Assembly (NCBI GenBank): GCA_903889565.1
Contig: CAISYC010000015.1
Span: 1-64,000, forward strand
DNA: 64,000 nucleotides
DNA from: an uncultured beta proteobacterium
GTDB taxonomy: Bacteria; Pseudomonadota; Gammaproteobacteria; Burkholderiales; SG8-41
Direction: 5' to 3'
Below are positions 20,933-29,838 of the stretch, piece after piece (positions within the stretch are counted from its first letter, which is position 1; every line of letters begins with the position of its first letter). The position numbers and the translations under genes are program-made. A model generated the notes under the pieces. That model did not search any database and was not told where the DNA came from. It saw only the letters and a program-made list of their open reading frames with translations.

Positions 20933-21588
20933 GACAAACGCACCGCACGTTCGGGGTGATCGGTGATCAGTCCTGCCAGGCCGAGCCGCGCGCAATGCAA
21001 ATGCTCTTCGATCGTAACCGCGCCGTAAACATAATTGCGCCAACCGGCTGCGCTGACGCCTTGCAAGGCCGCCTCATCTACGATGTTGTAATCCCAAACC
21101 ACGCTGCGAACCGAGGTCATTTCAGCGCAGGCGGCAATCGTGCCAGCAATGTCGACCGGACGACTCGCCAGCAGCAGCCCGCAATCAATCCCCAGTTCGG
21201 TCGCGCAACGCATCACAACGTCATGGCGGAACGAACTGACGAACAGGCGATGCGTGGCCTGAAATTGCCGCAGCACCGGCAGCGCGACCGGCCACACCTC
21301 CGTTTGTTTGATTTCGATGTTCCACAGCACATCAGGGATCGCCGCGAGAATTTCGCCAAGCAAGGGCACCGCGTGGCCGACGTCGCGTTCGATTTCGCGA
21401 TGTGTGATGCTGGAAATCGCGCGCCCGGCCGGCGTCACGCGATCATGCATGATGACCGGCTTGCCATCAGCGCTGAGACGTACGTCGGTTTCGATACCAT
21501 CGACATCCAGCCGTCGTGCCGCGTCAAAGGCAGCCAGGGTGTTTTCGGGCAGGTCGGCATGATAACCGCGGTGAGCAAGAACCAGCAC
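20929..21588 (-). CDS. Cytoplasmic glycerophosphodiester phosphodiesterase (UgpQ-like)
   Basis: About 219 residues. The GDPD catalytic motifs are visible: [17 protein letters not shown] near the N-terminus, [20 protein letters not shown] (metal ligands and general-base His) and NIEIKQ. It releases glycerol-3-phosphate from deacylated phospholipids. There is no signal peptide, so it is a cytoplasmic, UgpQ-type enzyme. The start is uncertain: GTG 21588 has GGAG 5 nt upstream and begins right before the first motif; ATG codons at 21651 and 21663 lack binding sites. It overlaps glpK by 4 bp. Confidence 0.9.
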
Positions 21589-21798
21589 AGGCACTCCGGT
21601 TGAAATTGTAAAACTGCTGCCGATAATATAGCCGCACATGCGATTTGACATCGATTGCGACAAATGCCACCGACAGGACCTGCAAAAGCATGCGAAACCC
21701 GTGATTTTCCAGCTTTTTCTTTTATTCGATCTGCGGTATTATTGACCCGCCTTAAGTGGCCTGAACGGAGGAGGGTCCGATCAGAAGGGGGATTTATT

Positions 21799-21939
21799 AT
21801 GGCGTTTTACGCCTTCTACGCAGTTGCAATCGTTATTTTGATTCTGCATTTCACCGGCTGGCTCAAACGCCATGGCATGGAGTGGCTCATTCTCGCCCTC
21901 GCCGTTGGCACCTTTCCCGCCGTCATTTTCCTGAAATAA
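21799..21939 (+). CDS. 46-residue hydrophobic membrane protein
   Basis: The ATG at 21799 is preceded by AAGGGGGATTT, a good ribosome-binding site, which supports a real gene. The product is almost entirely hydrophobic: helix one FYAVAIVILILHFTGWL, a short basic turn KRHGMEW, helix two LILALAVGTFPAVIFLK. It may be a two-helix hairpin in the inner membrane. No family is recognised. It is followed directly by a hairpin that could terminate a short transcript. Confidence 0.6.
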   Translation: MAFYAFYAVAIVILILHFTGWLKRHGMEWLILALAVGTFPAVIFLK

Positions 21940-21943
21940 CCGC

Positions 21944-21974
21944 CGGAAGCGGCGCCTCTGAGCGGCGCCTTCCG
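21944..21974 (+). terminator. Stem-loop behind the 46-codon gene
   Basis: CGGAA-GC-GGCGCC pairs with GGCGCC-TTCCG across a 7-nt loop, a strong stem with a two-base bulge, beginning 4 nt after the stop. A T-rich tract (TTTCTTTTTT) follows about 20 nt later rather than directly, so intrinsic termination is plausible but not textbook. Confidence 0.5.
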
Positions 21975-22091
21975 CAATCGGCAGAATCAGTTTCTTTTTT
22001 CAGCGCACGAACGGCGCGAGTAAGTATCGTGCGCGCCGTTGACATGTCACCGGGCTGCTCATAGTATCGCAAGCCCGACCGGACATTGCCT

Positions 22092-22817
22092 GTGGCCACG
22101 CCAACCGCTCCCAACCGCCCGCGCAGTAGCGCGGCGGAGATTCCCCTGCTGACCGACCGCGCCTACGAACGCATCAAGCATGATGTGATCACCTGCGTGC
22201 TGGCGCCCGGCGCCGAGGTTTCCGAGCCGCAGTTGTGCCTCAACTACCGCCTCGGCAAGGCGCCGGTGCGCATGGCGCTGATCCGGTTGGCGCACGACGG
22301 ACTGGTGCGGGCAATCCCCCGCCGCGGCTATCGCATCACGCCGGTGACGCTGAAAGACATCCAGGACATCTTCGAACTGCGCCTGATGCTGGAGCCGGCC
22401 GCCGCGCGCATGGCCGCCGGCAAAATCGACGGCAAACAAGCCCGCGCGCTCGACGAAGCCAGCCGCACCGGCTACCAGTCAGGCGATGCACAAAGCATCG
22501 GCCGCTTTCTTGAGATGAACAAGGATTTTCACGTCGCCATCGCCGACACCACGGGCAATCTGCGTCTGGCCGCGATGATCGCCCAGTTGCACGACCAGAT
22601 GACGCGCCTGCTGCATCTCGGTCTGGGGCTGCGCAACCGGTCGGCGGAAATGCAAAGCGAGCATCGCGCGCTGATCAAGGCGCTGTTGCGCGGCAACGGC
22701 GATAGCGCCGAACGCATCGCGCGCGAGCAGATCGAGGCCGCGCGCGCGATGGTGCTCTCGGCGGTGATGACCAGCAGCAGCGTGCTGAATCTGGCGCTGG
22801 GCGGCGAACCGCACTAA
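22092..22817 (+). CDS. GntR-family regulator, FadR/FCD subfamily
   Basis: About 241 residues from GTG 22092; a TTG two codons earlier is an alternative. The N-terminal winged helix (LTDRAYERIKHDVITCVLAP... PRRGYRITPVT) is followed by an all-helical FCD domain (ELRLMLEPAAARMAA, the metal-site pattern NKDFHVAIAD, and a later SEHRALIKALLRGN). FCD regulators usually bind carboxylates or acyl-CoAs and repress nearby catabolic operons. It is the first gene of the plus-strand block and is followed after 30 bp by the dehydrogenase, so it is the prime candidate to control that operon. Confidence 0.9.
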   Translation: MATPTAPNRPRSSAAEIPLLTDRAYERIKHDVITCVLAPGAEVSEPQLCLNYRLGKAPVRMALIRLAHDGLVRAIPRRGYRITPVTLKDIQDIFELRLMLEPAAARMAAGKIDGKQARALDEASRTGYQSGDAQSIGRFLEMNKDFHVAIADTTGNLRLAAMIAQLHDQMTRLLHLGLGLRNRSAEMQSEHRALIKALLRGNGDSAERIAREQIEAARAMVLSAVMTSSSVLNLALGGEPH

Positions 22818-22847
22818 ACGAAACAAGCTATTTCAACGGAGAACAGC

Positions 22848-23852
22848 ATGAAGGCAGTCGTACTGAAACAACACGGCACGATCGACGATCTCGAATACGT
22901 TACTGATTTTCCGGACCCTGTCGCCAAGGAAGGCCACGTCGTCATCCGCGTCGGCGCCACCTCGTTCAACTATCACGATGTTTTTACCGTGCGCGGCATG
23001 CCCGGCATCAAAGTGCCGATGCCGATGATCATCGGCCTCGACATCGCCGGTGAAATCCTCGCAATCGGTTCGGGCGTGAACGATTGGAAAAAAGGCGACC
23101 GCGTGCTGGTCAATCCGCTCAACCCGAAGGTCGGCCTGATGGGCGAAATGATGCACGGCGGCCTGGCCGAAAAATGTCTGGTTTCGGCCGGCCAGTTGAT
23201 CCGCATGCCGGACAACGTCAGCTACGAGCAGGCCGCCTCATTGCCGGTCGCCTATGGCACCGCGCACCGCATGATAATCACGCACAAAACCATCAAGGCC
23301 GGCGACAAGGTGCTGGTGCTGGGCGCCAGCGGCGGTGTCGGCACCGGCTGCGTGCTGCTCGCCAAGATGCTGGGCGCCGAAGTCATCGCCTGCGCCAGCA
23401 GCGCCGACAAGATCCAGCGCCTGAAGGATCTCGGCGCCGATCACGTCGTCAACTACAAGGACACCGATTTCTCGAAATGGGCGATCGAAAAATTCGGCAA
23501 GCCGCAGCGCCGCAGTTATGAAGGGGGCATCGACGTCGTCATCAATTTCACCGGCGGCGACACCTGGCTGCCTTCGCTGAAATGCGTCAAGCGCGGCGGC
23601 AAGATTCTCGTCTGCGGCGCCACCGCCGGCTTCGATCCGAAGGAAGACCTGCGCTACATCTGGAGCTTCGAGATTCAGATCGTCGGCTCCAACAGCTTCT
23701 ACGACGAGAACCTCAAGGCGCTGATGGACCTGATTCAGGAAGGCAAGATCAAACCCGTCATCGACGAAGTGCTGCCGCTCGAAAAAGCCGGCCAGGGCCT
23801 GAAACTGATCGAAAACCGCGAGGTCTTCGGCAAGGTGGTGATTTGTCCCTGA
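22848..23852 (+). CDS. Zinc-type alcohol dehydrogenase / quinone oxidoreductase (MDR superfamily)
   Basis: 334 residues. A medium-chain dehydrogenase/reductase with the N-terminal GroES-like fold (MKAVVLKQHGTIDDLEY, GLDIAGEILAIGSGV) and a Rossmann domain (VLVLGASGGVGTGCVLLAKMLGAEV). No full set of catalytic-zinc cysteines is evident, and the sequence (SYEQAASLPVAYGTAHRMI) resembles the zinc-independent quinone oxidoreductase/enoyl reductase side. It uses NAD(P)H; the substrate is unknown. It follows the GntR gene and its 3' end overlaps the acyl-CoA ligase start. Confidence 0.88.
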   Translation: MKAVVLKQHGTIDDLEYVTDFPDPVAKEGHVVIRVGATSFNYHDVFTVRGMPGIKVPMPMIIGLDIAGEILAIGSGVNDWKKGDRVLVNPLNPKVGLMGEMMHGGLAEKCLVSAGQLIRMPDNVSYEQAASLPVAYGTAHRMIITHKTIKAGDKVLVLGASGGVGTGCVLLAKMLGAEVIACASSADKIQRLKDLGADHVVNYKDTDFSKWAIEKFGKPQRRSYEGGIDVVINFTGGDTWLPSLKCVKRGGKILVCGATAGFDPKEDLRYIWSFEIQIVGSNSFYDENLKALMDLIQEGKIKPVIDEVLPLEKAGQGLKLIENREVFGKVVICP

Positions 23853-25420
23853 TTCTGCACACGCCGCCTGCCGGCGCAGAGGGGATCGCCGAACCGGCAG
23901 CGCAGGGTCACGCCGGTAATCTCGGACTGCTGTTCGCCACCCATGCGCATGAAGAACGCACGGCGATCATTGATCTCCATGATCCGGCCGCGCCGCGCGA
24001 TGTCAGCTTTCGCGAACTGGATGACCTCTGCAACGCGGTGGCGCGCGGACTCATGCGCGCCGGGCTCAAAGCCGGCGACCGCATTGCGATACTTTCGCTG
24101 AATCGTATCGAGTTTGTCGCAACCGTGCTGGGCAGCATGCGCGCGGGCATCATACCGGTGCCGATCAACATCAAGCTCGCCGCCGACACCGTTGACTACA
24201 TCGTCAGGGATGCCGGCGCGCGCCTGATTTTTGCGGAAACGGCCTTGCGGCGTTTGTGTCTGCTCGATCTGCCGGTGGTGGTTTACGATAAAACCTTCGA
24301 CGCTTTTCTCAATTTCGGCGACTTCACCGCGATCGAACCTGCGCCGGACACGGTGGCGATTCAACCCTATACGTCAGGCTCGACCGGCCGGCCGAAAGGC
24401 GTGCTGCTCACCCACTACGGCCAGAACTGGAGCCGTCTGGTGCTGGCGTGGTCGCGCAAGACAACTGCCCGCGATGTGATCCTGGTCGCCGCGCCGCTGT
24501 ACCACAAGAATGCATTGAATGCGATCAAACAGGGCCTGACCGCAGGCGCGATGCTGCCGCTGCTCCCGCAATTCAACGTCGAGCGCTATATCGAGGCGAT
24601 CGGCCGCTACCGCTGCACCGTGATTTCCGGCGTGCCGACCATGACGTCCATGGTGCTCGCGCGCAAAGACCTGCTCGCCAAAACAGACGTTACATCAGTG
24701 CGCACCGTGATGATGGGTTCGGCGCCGGCCTCGCTGCAGATTTTGCGCGATCTGAAACAAGACTTTCCGAACGCCGAAGCGCTGGTGGTGTACGGCGTCA
24801 CCGAAGGCGGCCCGGTGCCGCTGGGTCCGCATCCCGAGGGCAGACCGCGCCCCGCCGGCTCGATCGGCGTGCCCTACCGCGGCACCGAAGCGAAACTGAT
24901 CAACGGACCGTCGGACAACGAAGGCGAACTCATCCTGAAAAATCCCGGCATCCTGCTTGGCTATCACAACATGCCGGAAGAAACCGCCAAACGCATACGC
25001 GACGGCTGGTATTACAGCGGCGATATCTGCCGCCGCGACGCCGACGGCTTTTACTGGTTCGTCGGCCGCACCGACGACATGTTTGTCTGCGGCGGCGAAA
25101 ACATTTTTCCGATCGAGGTTGTCTCGCTGCTGGAAAAACATCCGGCCGTGCAACAGGCCGTGGTGCTGCCCTTCGTGCATGAATTGAAGGGTCAGGTGCC
25201 ATACGCTTTCGTCGTCCTGCGCCCCGGTCAGGCGACGAAGGAACAGGACTTGAAGGCCTACGCGCTGGAACACGGCCCCGTCTACCAGCACCCGCGCCGC
25301 GTGTTTTTCCTCGACAGCATGCCGCTCGCCGGCACCAACAAAATCGATCAGGCGGCACTGCGTCAACTCGCCGCCGCAGATTCCTCTTCAACTCCGATAC
25401 CGAAAGCACATCATGGCTGA
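23843..25420 (+). CDS. Acyl-CoA synthetase / AMP-dependent ligase
   Basis: About 525 residues. ANL-superfamily enzyme that activates a carboxylate as acyl-AMP and then acyl-CoA. The P-loop is PYTSGSTGRPKGVLLTHYGQ, the hinge region is WYYSGDICRRDADGFYWFVG followed by RTDDMFVCGGENIFP, and the catalytic lysine lies in AGTNKIDQAAL. No ATG fits the N-terminus; the best start is TTG at 23843 with AAGGTGGTGA just upstream, overlapping the dehydrogenase gene by 10 bp. It resembles aryl- and medium-chain acyl-CoA ligases. In context it may activate the substrate imported by the ABC system. Confidence 0.9.
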   Translation: MSLILHTPPAGAEGIAEPAAQGHAGNLGLLFATHAHEERTAIIDLHDPAAPRDVSFRELDDLCNAVARGLMRAGLKAGDRIAILSLNRIEFVATVLGSMRAGIIPVPINIKLAADTVDYIVRDAGARLIFAETALRRLCLLDLPVVVYDKTFDAFLNFGDFTAIEPAPDTVAIQPYTSGSTGRPKGVLLTHYGQNWSRLVLAWSRKTTARDVILVAAPLYHKNALNAIKQGLTAGAMLPLLPQFNVERYIEAIGRYRCTVISGVPTMTSMVLARKDLLAKTDVTSVRTVMMGSAPASLQILRDLKQDFPNAEALVVYGVTEGGPVPLGPHPEGRPRPAGSIGVPYRGTEAKLINGPSDNEGELILKNPGILLGYHNMPEETAKRIRDGWYYSGDICRRDADGFYWFVGRTDDMFVCGGENIFPIEVVSLLEKHPAVQQAVVLPFVHELKGQVPYAFVVLRPGQATKEQDLKAYALEHGPVYQHPRRVFFLDSMPLAGTNKIDQAALRQLAAADSSSTPIPKAHHG

Positions 25421-25832
25421 AACCGCTTCCATCGAAACGCTGCAGAAACTGATCACACGCGGCCCGTTCAATCAATGGCTGAATTTCACCGTGCTCAAGG
25501 CGGATGCCGAGGGTATCGAAGTCAAAGCCGGCTGGCGCGAAGAATGGGTGGTCAACCCGGAGCGCAAATACACGCACGGCGGCATCCTCGCCGCGATCGT
25601 TGACGTCGCCGCCGACTACGCGATCGCCGCGCAAATCGGCCGTCCGGTGCCGACCATCGACATCCGCGTTGACTATCACAAGGCCGCGATGCCCGGCGAT
25701 TTGACCGCCAAGGCGCGGGTCGTTCGCAGTGGCAGCCAGTACTCGACCGCCGAGGCCTATATCTACGACAAGGACGGCGCGCTGGTCGCCAGCGGCCGCG
25801 GCACCTACTTCACCGCGCCGCCGAAAGCGTAA
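25413..25832 (+). CDS. PaaI-family hotdog thioesterase
   Basis: 139 residues. Hotdog-fold acyl-CoA thioesterase: the KYTHGGILAAIVDVAADYAI motif carries the catalytic-site HGG and the acidic residue of the helix, and VPTIDIRVDYHKAAMPGDL follows. PaaI-type enzymes free CoA from stalled aryl-CoA intermediates. Its start overlaps the ligase 3' end by 8 bp, so ligase and thioesterase are translationally linked. Confidence 0.9.
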   Translation: MAETASIETLQKLITRGPFNQWLNFTVLKADAEGIEVKAGWREEWVVNPERKYTHGGILAAIVDVAADYAIAAQIGRPVPTIDIRVDYHKAAMPGDLTAKARVVRSGSQYSTAEAYIYDKDGALVASGRGTYFTAPPKA

Positions 25833-25850
25833 ATTTTTACGGCTGATGGC

Positions 25851-26651
25851 ATGAGCGAACACGCCACACTGGCAGCGCCCCGCAGCGGCATGCGCATTGG
25901 CCTTGTCGGTCAGCGCCTCACGCTGTTGGCAGTATTGCTCGGCATCTGGTGGCTGTGCTCGCTGCGCCTGCCGCACTATGTGCTGCCCGGGCCGCAACGC
26001 GTCTGGGATGCGCTGATGCTGATCGCCGGCAACGGCGACCTCTGGAGCAATCTTGCCATCACGCTCGAACGCGTTTGCATTGGCTTTGTGCTTGCAACGT
26101 TGATCAGCGTGCCGCTGGGCATCATGCTGGGCGCGATCAAACCGCTCGGCGAATTTTTCGAGCCGGTGCTGCCGGTGCTCAATACCGTATCGTCGGCGAT
26201 CTGGGCGATCTTCGCCATCATCTGGTTCGGCATTTCGAACGCCACCACCATCTTCGTCGTCTTCATGACGGCGATGCCGCTGATCATCACCAACGTGTGG
26301 CAGGGCACGCGCACGGTCAACGCCGACTTCATCGAACTCGCACACACGCTGCGCATGCCGGCACGCAAGGTCATGACCAAAATCTACCTGCCGACCATCA
26401 TGCCCTACTTCTTTTCCGGCGCGCGCCTCGCCTTCGGTTTCGGCTGGCGCGTCAGCCTCGTCGCAGAGACGCTGGGCTCTTCGAGCGGTGTAGGATATCG
26501 GCTGCGTCAGGCCGCCGACCTGATTCAGACCGATCAGGTATTTGCCTGGACCCTCACCATGATTGCCATGATGGTGGCGCTTGAATCGGGCGTCCTGAAG
26601 CCGCTCGAAAATCATCTGTTCCGCTGGAAGAAAGAAGCCGAGGCGCAGTAA
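25851..26651 (+). CDS. ABC importer permease of the nitrate/taurine (SsuC/TauC) type
   Basis: 266 residues with about six transmembrane helices. The EAA-like cytoplasmic loop is FIELAHTLRMPARKVMTKIY followed by LPTIMPYFFSGARLAFGFGW, typical of the NitT/TauT/Ssu group that imports sulfonates, nitrate, pyrimidines and aromatic acids. It works with the ATPase at 28903 and the binding protein at 29839, from which it is separated by ubiX and ubiD. Substrate unknown. Confidence 0.93.
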   Translation: MSEHATLAAPRSGMRIGLVGQRLTLLAVLLGIWWLCSLRLPHYVLPGPQRVWDALMLIAGNGDLWSNLAITLERVCIGFVLATLISVPLGIMLGAIKPLGEFFEPVLPVLNTVSSAIWAIFAIIWFGISNATTIFVVFMTAMPLIITNVWQGTRTVNADFIELAHTLRMPARKVMTKIYLPTIMPYFFSGARLAFGFGWRVSLVAETLGSSSGVGYRLRQAADLIQTDQVFAWTLTMIAMMVALESGVLKPLENHLFRWKKEAEAQ

Positions 26652-26685
26652 GCGCCGTCGCACCGCACGCATGGGAAAATCCAAA

Positions 26686-27306
26686 ATGAAAAAACGCCTG
26701 ATCGTTGCCATCACCGGCGCCACCGGCGCCGTCTACGGCCTCGGCATCCTCAAGCAATTGCGCGCCATCGGCGGCTGGGAATCGCATCTGATCCTGTCCG
26801 AGGCCGGCGTTCTCAATGCCTGGCAGGAACTCGGCCTGAAACGTGGCGACATCGAAAAACTCGCCGACGTCGTCTACAACCCGCGCGACATTGGAGCTAC
26901 GATCGCGAGCGGCTCCTTCATCACGCAGGGCATGGTGATCGCACCGTGCTCGATGAAGACGCTGTCGGCGGTCGCGAATGCGTATTCCGACAATCTGGTC
27001 GCGCGCGCCGCCGATGTCATTCTGAAGGAGCGCCGCCGGCTGGTCTTGATCACGCGCGAAGCACCGCTCAATCTCGCCCATCTGCGCAACATGGTGTCGG
27101 TCACCGAAATGGGAGGCATCATTTTCCCGCCGGTGCCGGCCTTCTACAGCAAGGTCAAGGACATCGACGGCATGGTCAATCACACGGTCGGCCGCATCCT
27201 CGACCTGTTCGACGTGCAGCACGACAACATCGCGCGCTGGCAGGGCATGAGCACGGACGCCAAAGCCGGCAAAGCCGCGAAAAGCAAAGGCAAGACCCAT
27301 GAGTGA
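26686..27306 (+). CDS. ubiX: Flavin prenyltransferase, UbiX/Pad1 family
   Basis: About 206 residues from the ATG at 26686 (GGGA 9 nt upstream); an ATG at 26671 would add five residues. Family motifs are all present: ITGATGAVYGLGIL, GMVIAPCSMKTLSAVANAYS, NLVARAADVILKERRRLVL, REAPLNLAHLRNM and IIFPPVPAFY. UbiX makes prenylated FMN from FMN and dimethylallyl phosphate, the cofactor for UbiD. It overlaps ubiD by 8 bp, a direct sign that it supplies cofactor to that enzyme. Given its place in a catabolic block, it may be a dedicated copy rather than the ubiquinone-pathway one. Confidence 0.95.
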   Translation: MKKRLIVAITGATGAVYGLGILKQLRAIGGWESHLILSEAGVLNAWQELGLKRGDIEKLADVVYNPRDIGATIASGSFITQGMVIAPCSMKTLSAVANAYSDNLVARAADVILKERRRLVLITREAPLNLAHLRNMVSVTEMGGIIFPPVPAFYSKVKDIDGMVNHTVGRILDLFDVQHDNIARWQGMSTDAKAGKAAKSKGKTHE

Positions 27307-28906
27307 AAATTTCCGCCAGTTCCTCGAACGCCTGCGCAGCGAGAAGGAACTGATCGACATCAAACAGCCGGTCGACATCCGCCACATCGCCACGCTGGTC
27401 GATCAATCCGAACACGCCCTGTGGTTCCACAACGTGATCGGTTACGACATTCCGGTGGTCTCCGGCATCATCCGCACCAAGAAGCGCGCGGCGATGGGCA
27501 TGGGCGTCAACGACTGGAACGACATTGAAGGCCTGCTCGAGCGCGGCATCCGCAAACCTTTGCCGCCGCGCCATCTCGAAACCGCGCCACACAAGCAGGT
27601 GATTCAGCGCGGCGAGGAGGTCGATCTGTTCAAGCTGCCGGTGCCGATGTCGTCGATCTACGATGGCGGGCCGATGATCACTGCCGGTGTGGTGATTGCC
27701 AAAGACCCGGAGTTCGGCCTCAACTCGGGCATGTACCGCTTCATGGTCAAGGAAAAAAACCTGACTGGTATCGACATCGTCACTCCCAACAACATGCGCC
27801 TCTTTGCGCAGCGCGCGTTCGAAGCCGGCCGCCCCTGCCCGATCTCGATTTCTATCGGCACGCACCCGTTTGAAATCATGGGCTCGGGTTTCCGCGCACC
27901 GCTGGGTGTCGATGAAATGGGCATTGCCGGCGGCATCCGCGGCGCGCCGGTCGAACTGGTGGCCTGCGAAACCATCGATATGCCCTGCATTGCCGACGCC
28001 GAGATCGTGCTCGAAGGCGAGATCCTGCCGACCGGCTGGGTCTATCCCGAAGGCCGCTTCGGCGAATTCACGCGCCTGATGGGCGGGCTGCACTGGAATC
28101 CGCAGGTGCGCATCAACGCCGTCACCATGCGCCGCGACGCCGTCTATTACGCGCTGCACATGCCGTGGGAAAACACCTGGCTGGCCGCCCCCACGCGCTA
28201 CACCGCGATCCGCTCGGCGCTCAAAACCGCCGGCGTGCAGGTCAAGGCGATCAACGTCACCCTCGGCGGCTGCGCCTTCTGGCACGCCGTCATTTCGATC
28301 AAGAAACAATCGGGCGAAGGCAAGAATGCCCTGCTCGCCGCGCTGTCGGTGATGGATTTGAAACACGTGGTGGTGGTCGATGACGACATCGACGTCAACA
28401 ACCCCATGGATGTCGAATGGGCGATCGCCACCCGCGTGCAGGGCGACCGCGACGTCATCGTCATTCCGGGCGCGCGCGCCAAGCCGCTCGACCCCAGCCT
28501 CGCGGTGATGCCGCCGGGCGTGGTGCCGACCGGCGCCAAGGTCGGCATCGACGCCACCATCGGCGAAGGCATTCCGAAGGAGCGCTTCGAGCGCATCGCT
28601 TACGCCTACGCCGACCGCGCCAAAATCGCCGATTATGTGGCGGGCAAGGCCGACCCCGCACCGGCGGTTCAGGGAGCGGACGACAAGATCATTGCAGACG
28701 CGGCCGGCAAGATCGTCGCGCTGATCGAAAAGATGCCGCTCTACTATCAGGACGTTGCCGCGCAACTGGCCGAGTACGACTTTCAGACCATCGCGCGCGC
28801 GCTCGGCCAGCTCTATTCCGACAACAAATTGTGGCAGGACCCGCGTGGCCGCCTCTGCCTACGTGATTCGGCCTTCGCGGCGAAGCCGCCGGCCAAGGCC
28901 GGATGA
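27299..28906 (+). CDS. UbiD-family prenyl-FMN-dependent (de)carboxylase
   Basis: 535 residues. UbiD-family features are visible: the SGMYRFMV arginine motif, the glutamates in AEIVLEGEILPTGWVYPEGR followed by FGEFT, and the C-terminal KHVVVVDDDIDVNNPMDVEW. Family members reversibly decarboxylate aromatic or alpha,beta-unsaturated acids or aryl-CoAs, for example ferulate, protocatechuate, phthaloyl-CoA and the ubiquinone precursor. The operon with an ABC importer and acyl-CoA ligase argues for catabolism of an imported carboxylate, not ubiquinone synthesis (inference). It overlaps ubiX by 8 bp and the ABC ATPase gene by 4 bp. Confidence 0.93.
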   Translation: MSENFRQFLERLRSEKELIDIKQPVDIRHIATLVDQSEHALWFHNVIGYDIPVVSGIIRTKKRAAMGMGVNDWNDIEGLLERGIRKPLPPRHLETAPHKQVIQRGEEVDLFKLPVPMSSIYDGGPMITAGVVIAKDPEFGLNSGMYRFMVKEKNLTGIDIVTPNNMRLFAQRAFEAGRPCPISISIGTHPFEIMGSGFRAPLGVDEMGIAGGIRGAPVELVACETIDMPCIADAEIVLEGEILPTGWVYPEGRFGEFTRLMGGLHWNPQVRINAVTMRRDAVYYALHMPWENTWLAAPTRYTAIRSALKTAGVQVKAINVTLGGCAFWHAVISIKKQSGEGKNALLAALSVMDLKHVVVVDDDIDVNNPMDVEWAIATRVQGDRDVIVIPGARAKPLDPSLAVMPPGVVPTGAKVGIDATIGEGIPKERFERIAYAYADRAKIADYVAGKADPAPAVQGADDKIIADAAGKIVALIEKMPLYYQDVAAQLAEYDFQTIARALGQLYSDNKLWQDPRGRLCLRDSAFAAKPPAKAG

Positions 28907-29679
28907 CCGTGCACGCTGCCATCGCCGAAGTTGATGCAGGCGCCATTGCGCTCGCCGGCATCAGCAAATCGTTTCCGTCCGCCAATGGCGCGCTGGCGGT
29001 GCTCGACAACATCAACCTGTCGGTGCGCCCGCATACGATCGTGGCGCTGCTCGGCGCGTCCGGCTGCGGCAAAACCACCCTGCTCAGTATCATCGCCGGC
29101 CTGGTGCGCCCCGACCGCGGCGAAGTCAGTTTCGGCGGCCGGCCGGCGGCGCGCTTCAATGAGTGGCGCAGCATCAGCTACATGTTTCAGGAAGACCGCC
29201 TGCTGCCGTGGCGCAGCACCGTCGCCAATGTCGAATTCGGCCTCGAAGCCGGCGACATGCCGCATGCGGAGCGTCGCCGGCGCGCGCTCGATGCGCTGAA
29301 ACTGGTCGGCCTCGACAGCTTCGAAGACGCTTTTCCGCACCAACTCTCCGGCGGCATGCGCTCGCGCGTGGCTCTCGCGCGCAGTCTGGTCACTGAACCG
29401 GTAACGCTGCTGATGGATGAGCCGTTTTCAAAACTCGATGCGCAGACGCGCGCGCAGATGCACGCTGAACTGCTGCGCATCCACTCGTTGAAGCATATGA
29501 CCATCGTCTTCGTTACTCACGACGTGGAAGAAGCGGTGATCCTCGCCGACGAAGTCGTGGTGCTGGCGCCGCGGCCGGGTCGCATCCGCGAGATCGTGCC
29601 GATCACCTGCGCGCGTCCGCGCGACCCGACCGAGTCTTCTGCAATCCACGCCATTCAACATCTACGCAGTCTCATCTAA
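28903..29679 (+). CDS. ABC importer ATP-binding protein (SsuB/TauB type)
   Basis: 258 residues. Walker A is GASGCGKTTLL, the signature is LSGGMRSRVALARSLV, Walker B is LLMDEPFSKLD, and the H-loop is IVFVTHDVEEAVILADEVVV. It belongs to the nitrate/sulfonate/taurine group and pairs with the permease at 25851. It overlaps ubiD by 4 bp (ATGA), so importer and decarboxylase are translationally coupled. Confidence 0.95.
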   Translation: MTVHAAIAEVDAGAIALAGISKSFPSANGALAVLDNINLSVRPHTIVALLGASGCGKTTLLSIIAGLVRPDRGEVSFGGRPAARFNEWRSISYMFQEDRLLPWRSTVANVEFGLEAGDMPHAERRRRALDALKLVGLDSFEDAFPHQLSGGMRSRVALARSLVTEPVTLLMDEPFSKLDAQTRAQMHAELLRIHSLKHMTIVFVTHDVEEAVILADEVVVLAPRPGRIREIVPITCARPRDPTESSAIHAIQHLRSLI

Positions 29680-29708
29680 TCTTCTTCGCAGAAGGCGCTT
29701 TTGCCTTT

Positions 29709-29783
29709 GTGGCGCAGGCGCCCCGCCAGCGAAACCACAAAGCACCCGCTCGATGCATTTCGCAGGCGAGGCGCCTGCGCCAC
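29709..29783. repeat. 14-bp perfect inverted repeat between ATPase and binding-protein genes
   Basis: GTGGCGCAGGCGCC at 29709-29722 is perfectly complementary to 29770-29783, with 47 nt between. A shorter related motif, CGCAGGCGAGGCGCC, lies next to the second arm. The 159-bp gap is unusual inside an otherwise tightly packed operon. A large mRNA hairpin here could terminate or attenuate transcription, or protect upstream mRNA so that binding protein and ATPase are made in different amounts. A REP-like element is also possible. Confidence 0.6.
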
Positions 29784-29838
29784 GGTTGAAGCGCCGTATA
29801 ATGACCGCCTACTGTCCGCATTTATCCGGAGAACTCCC

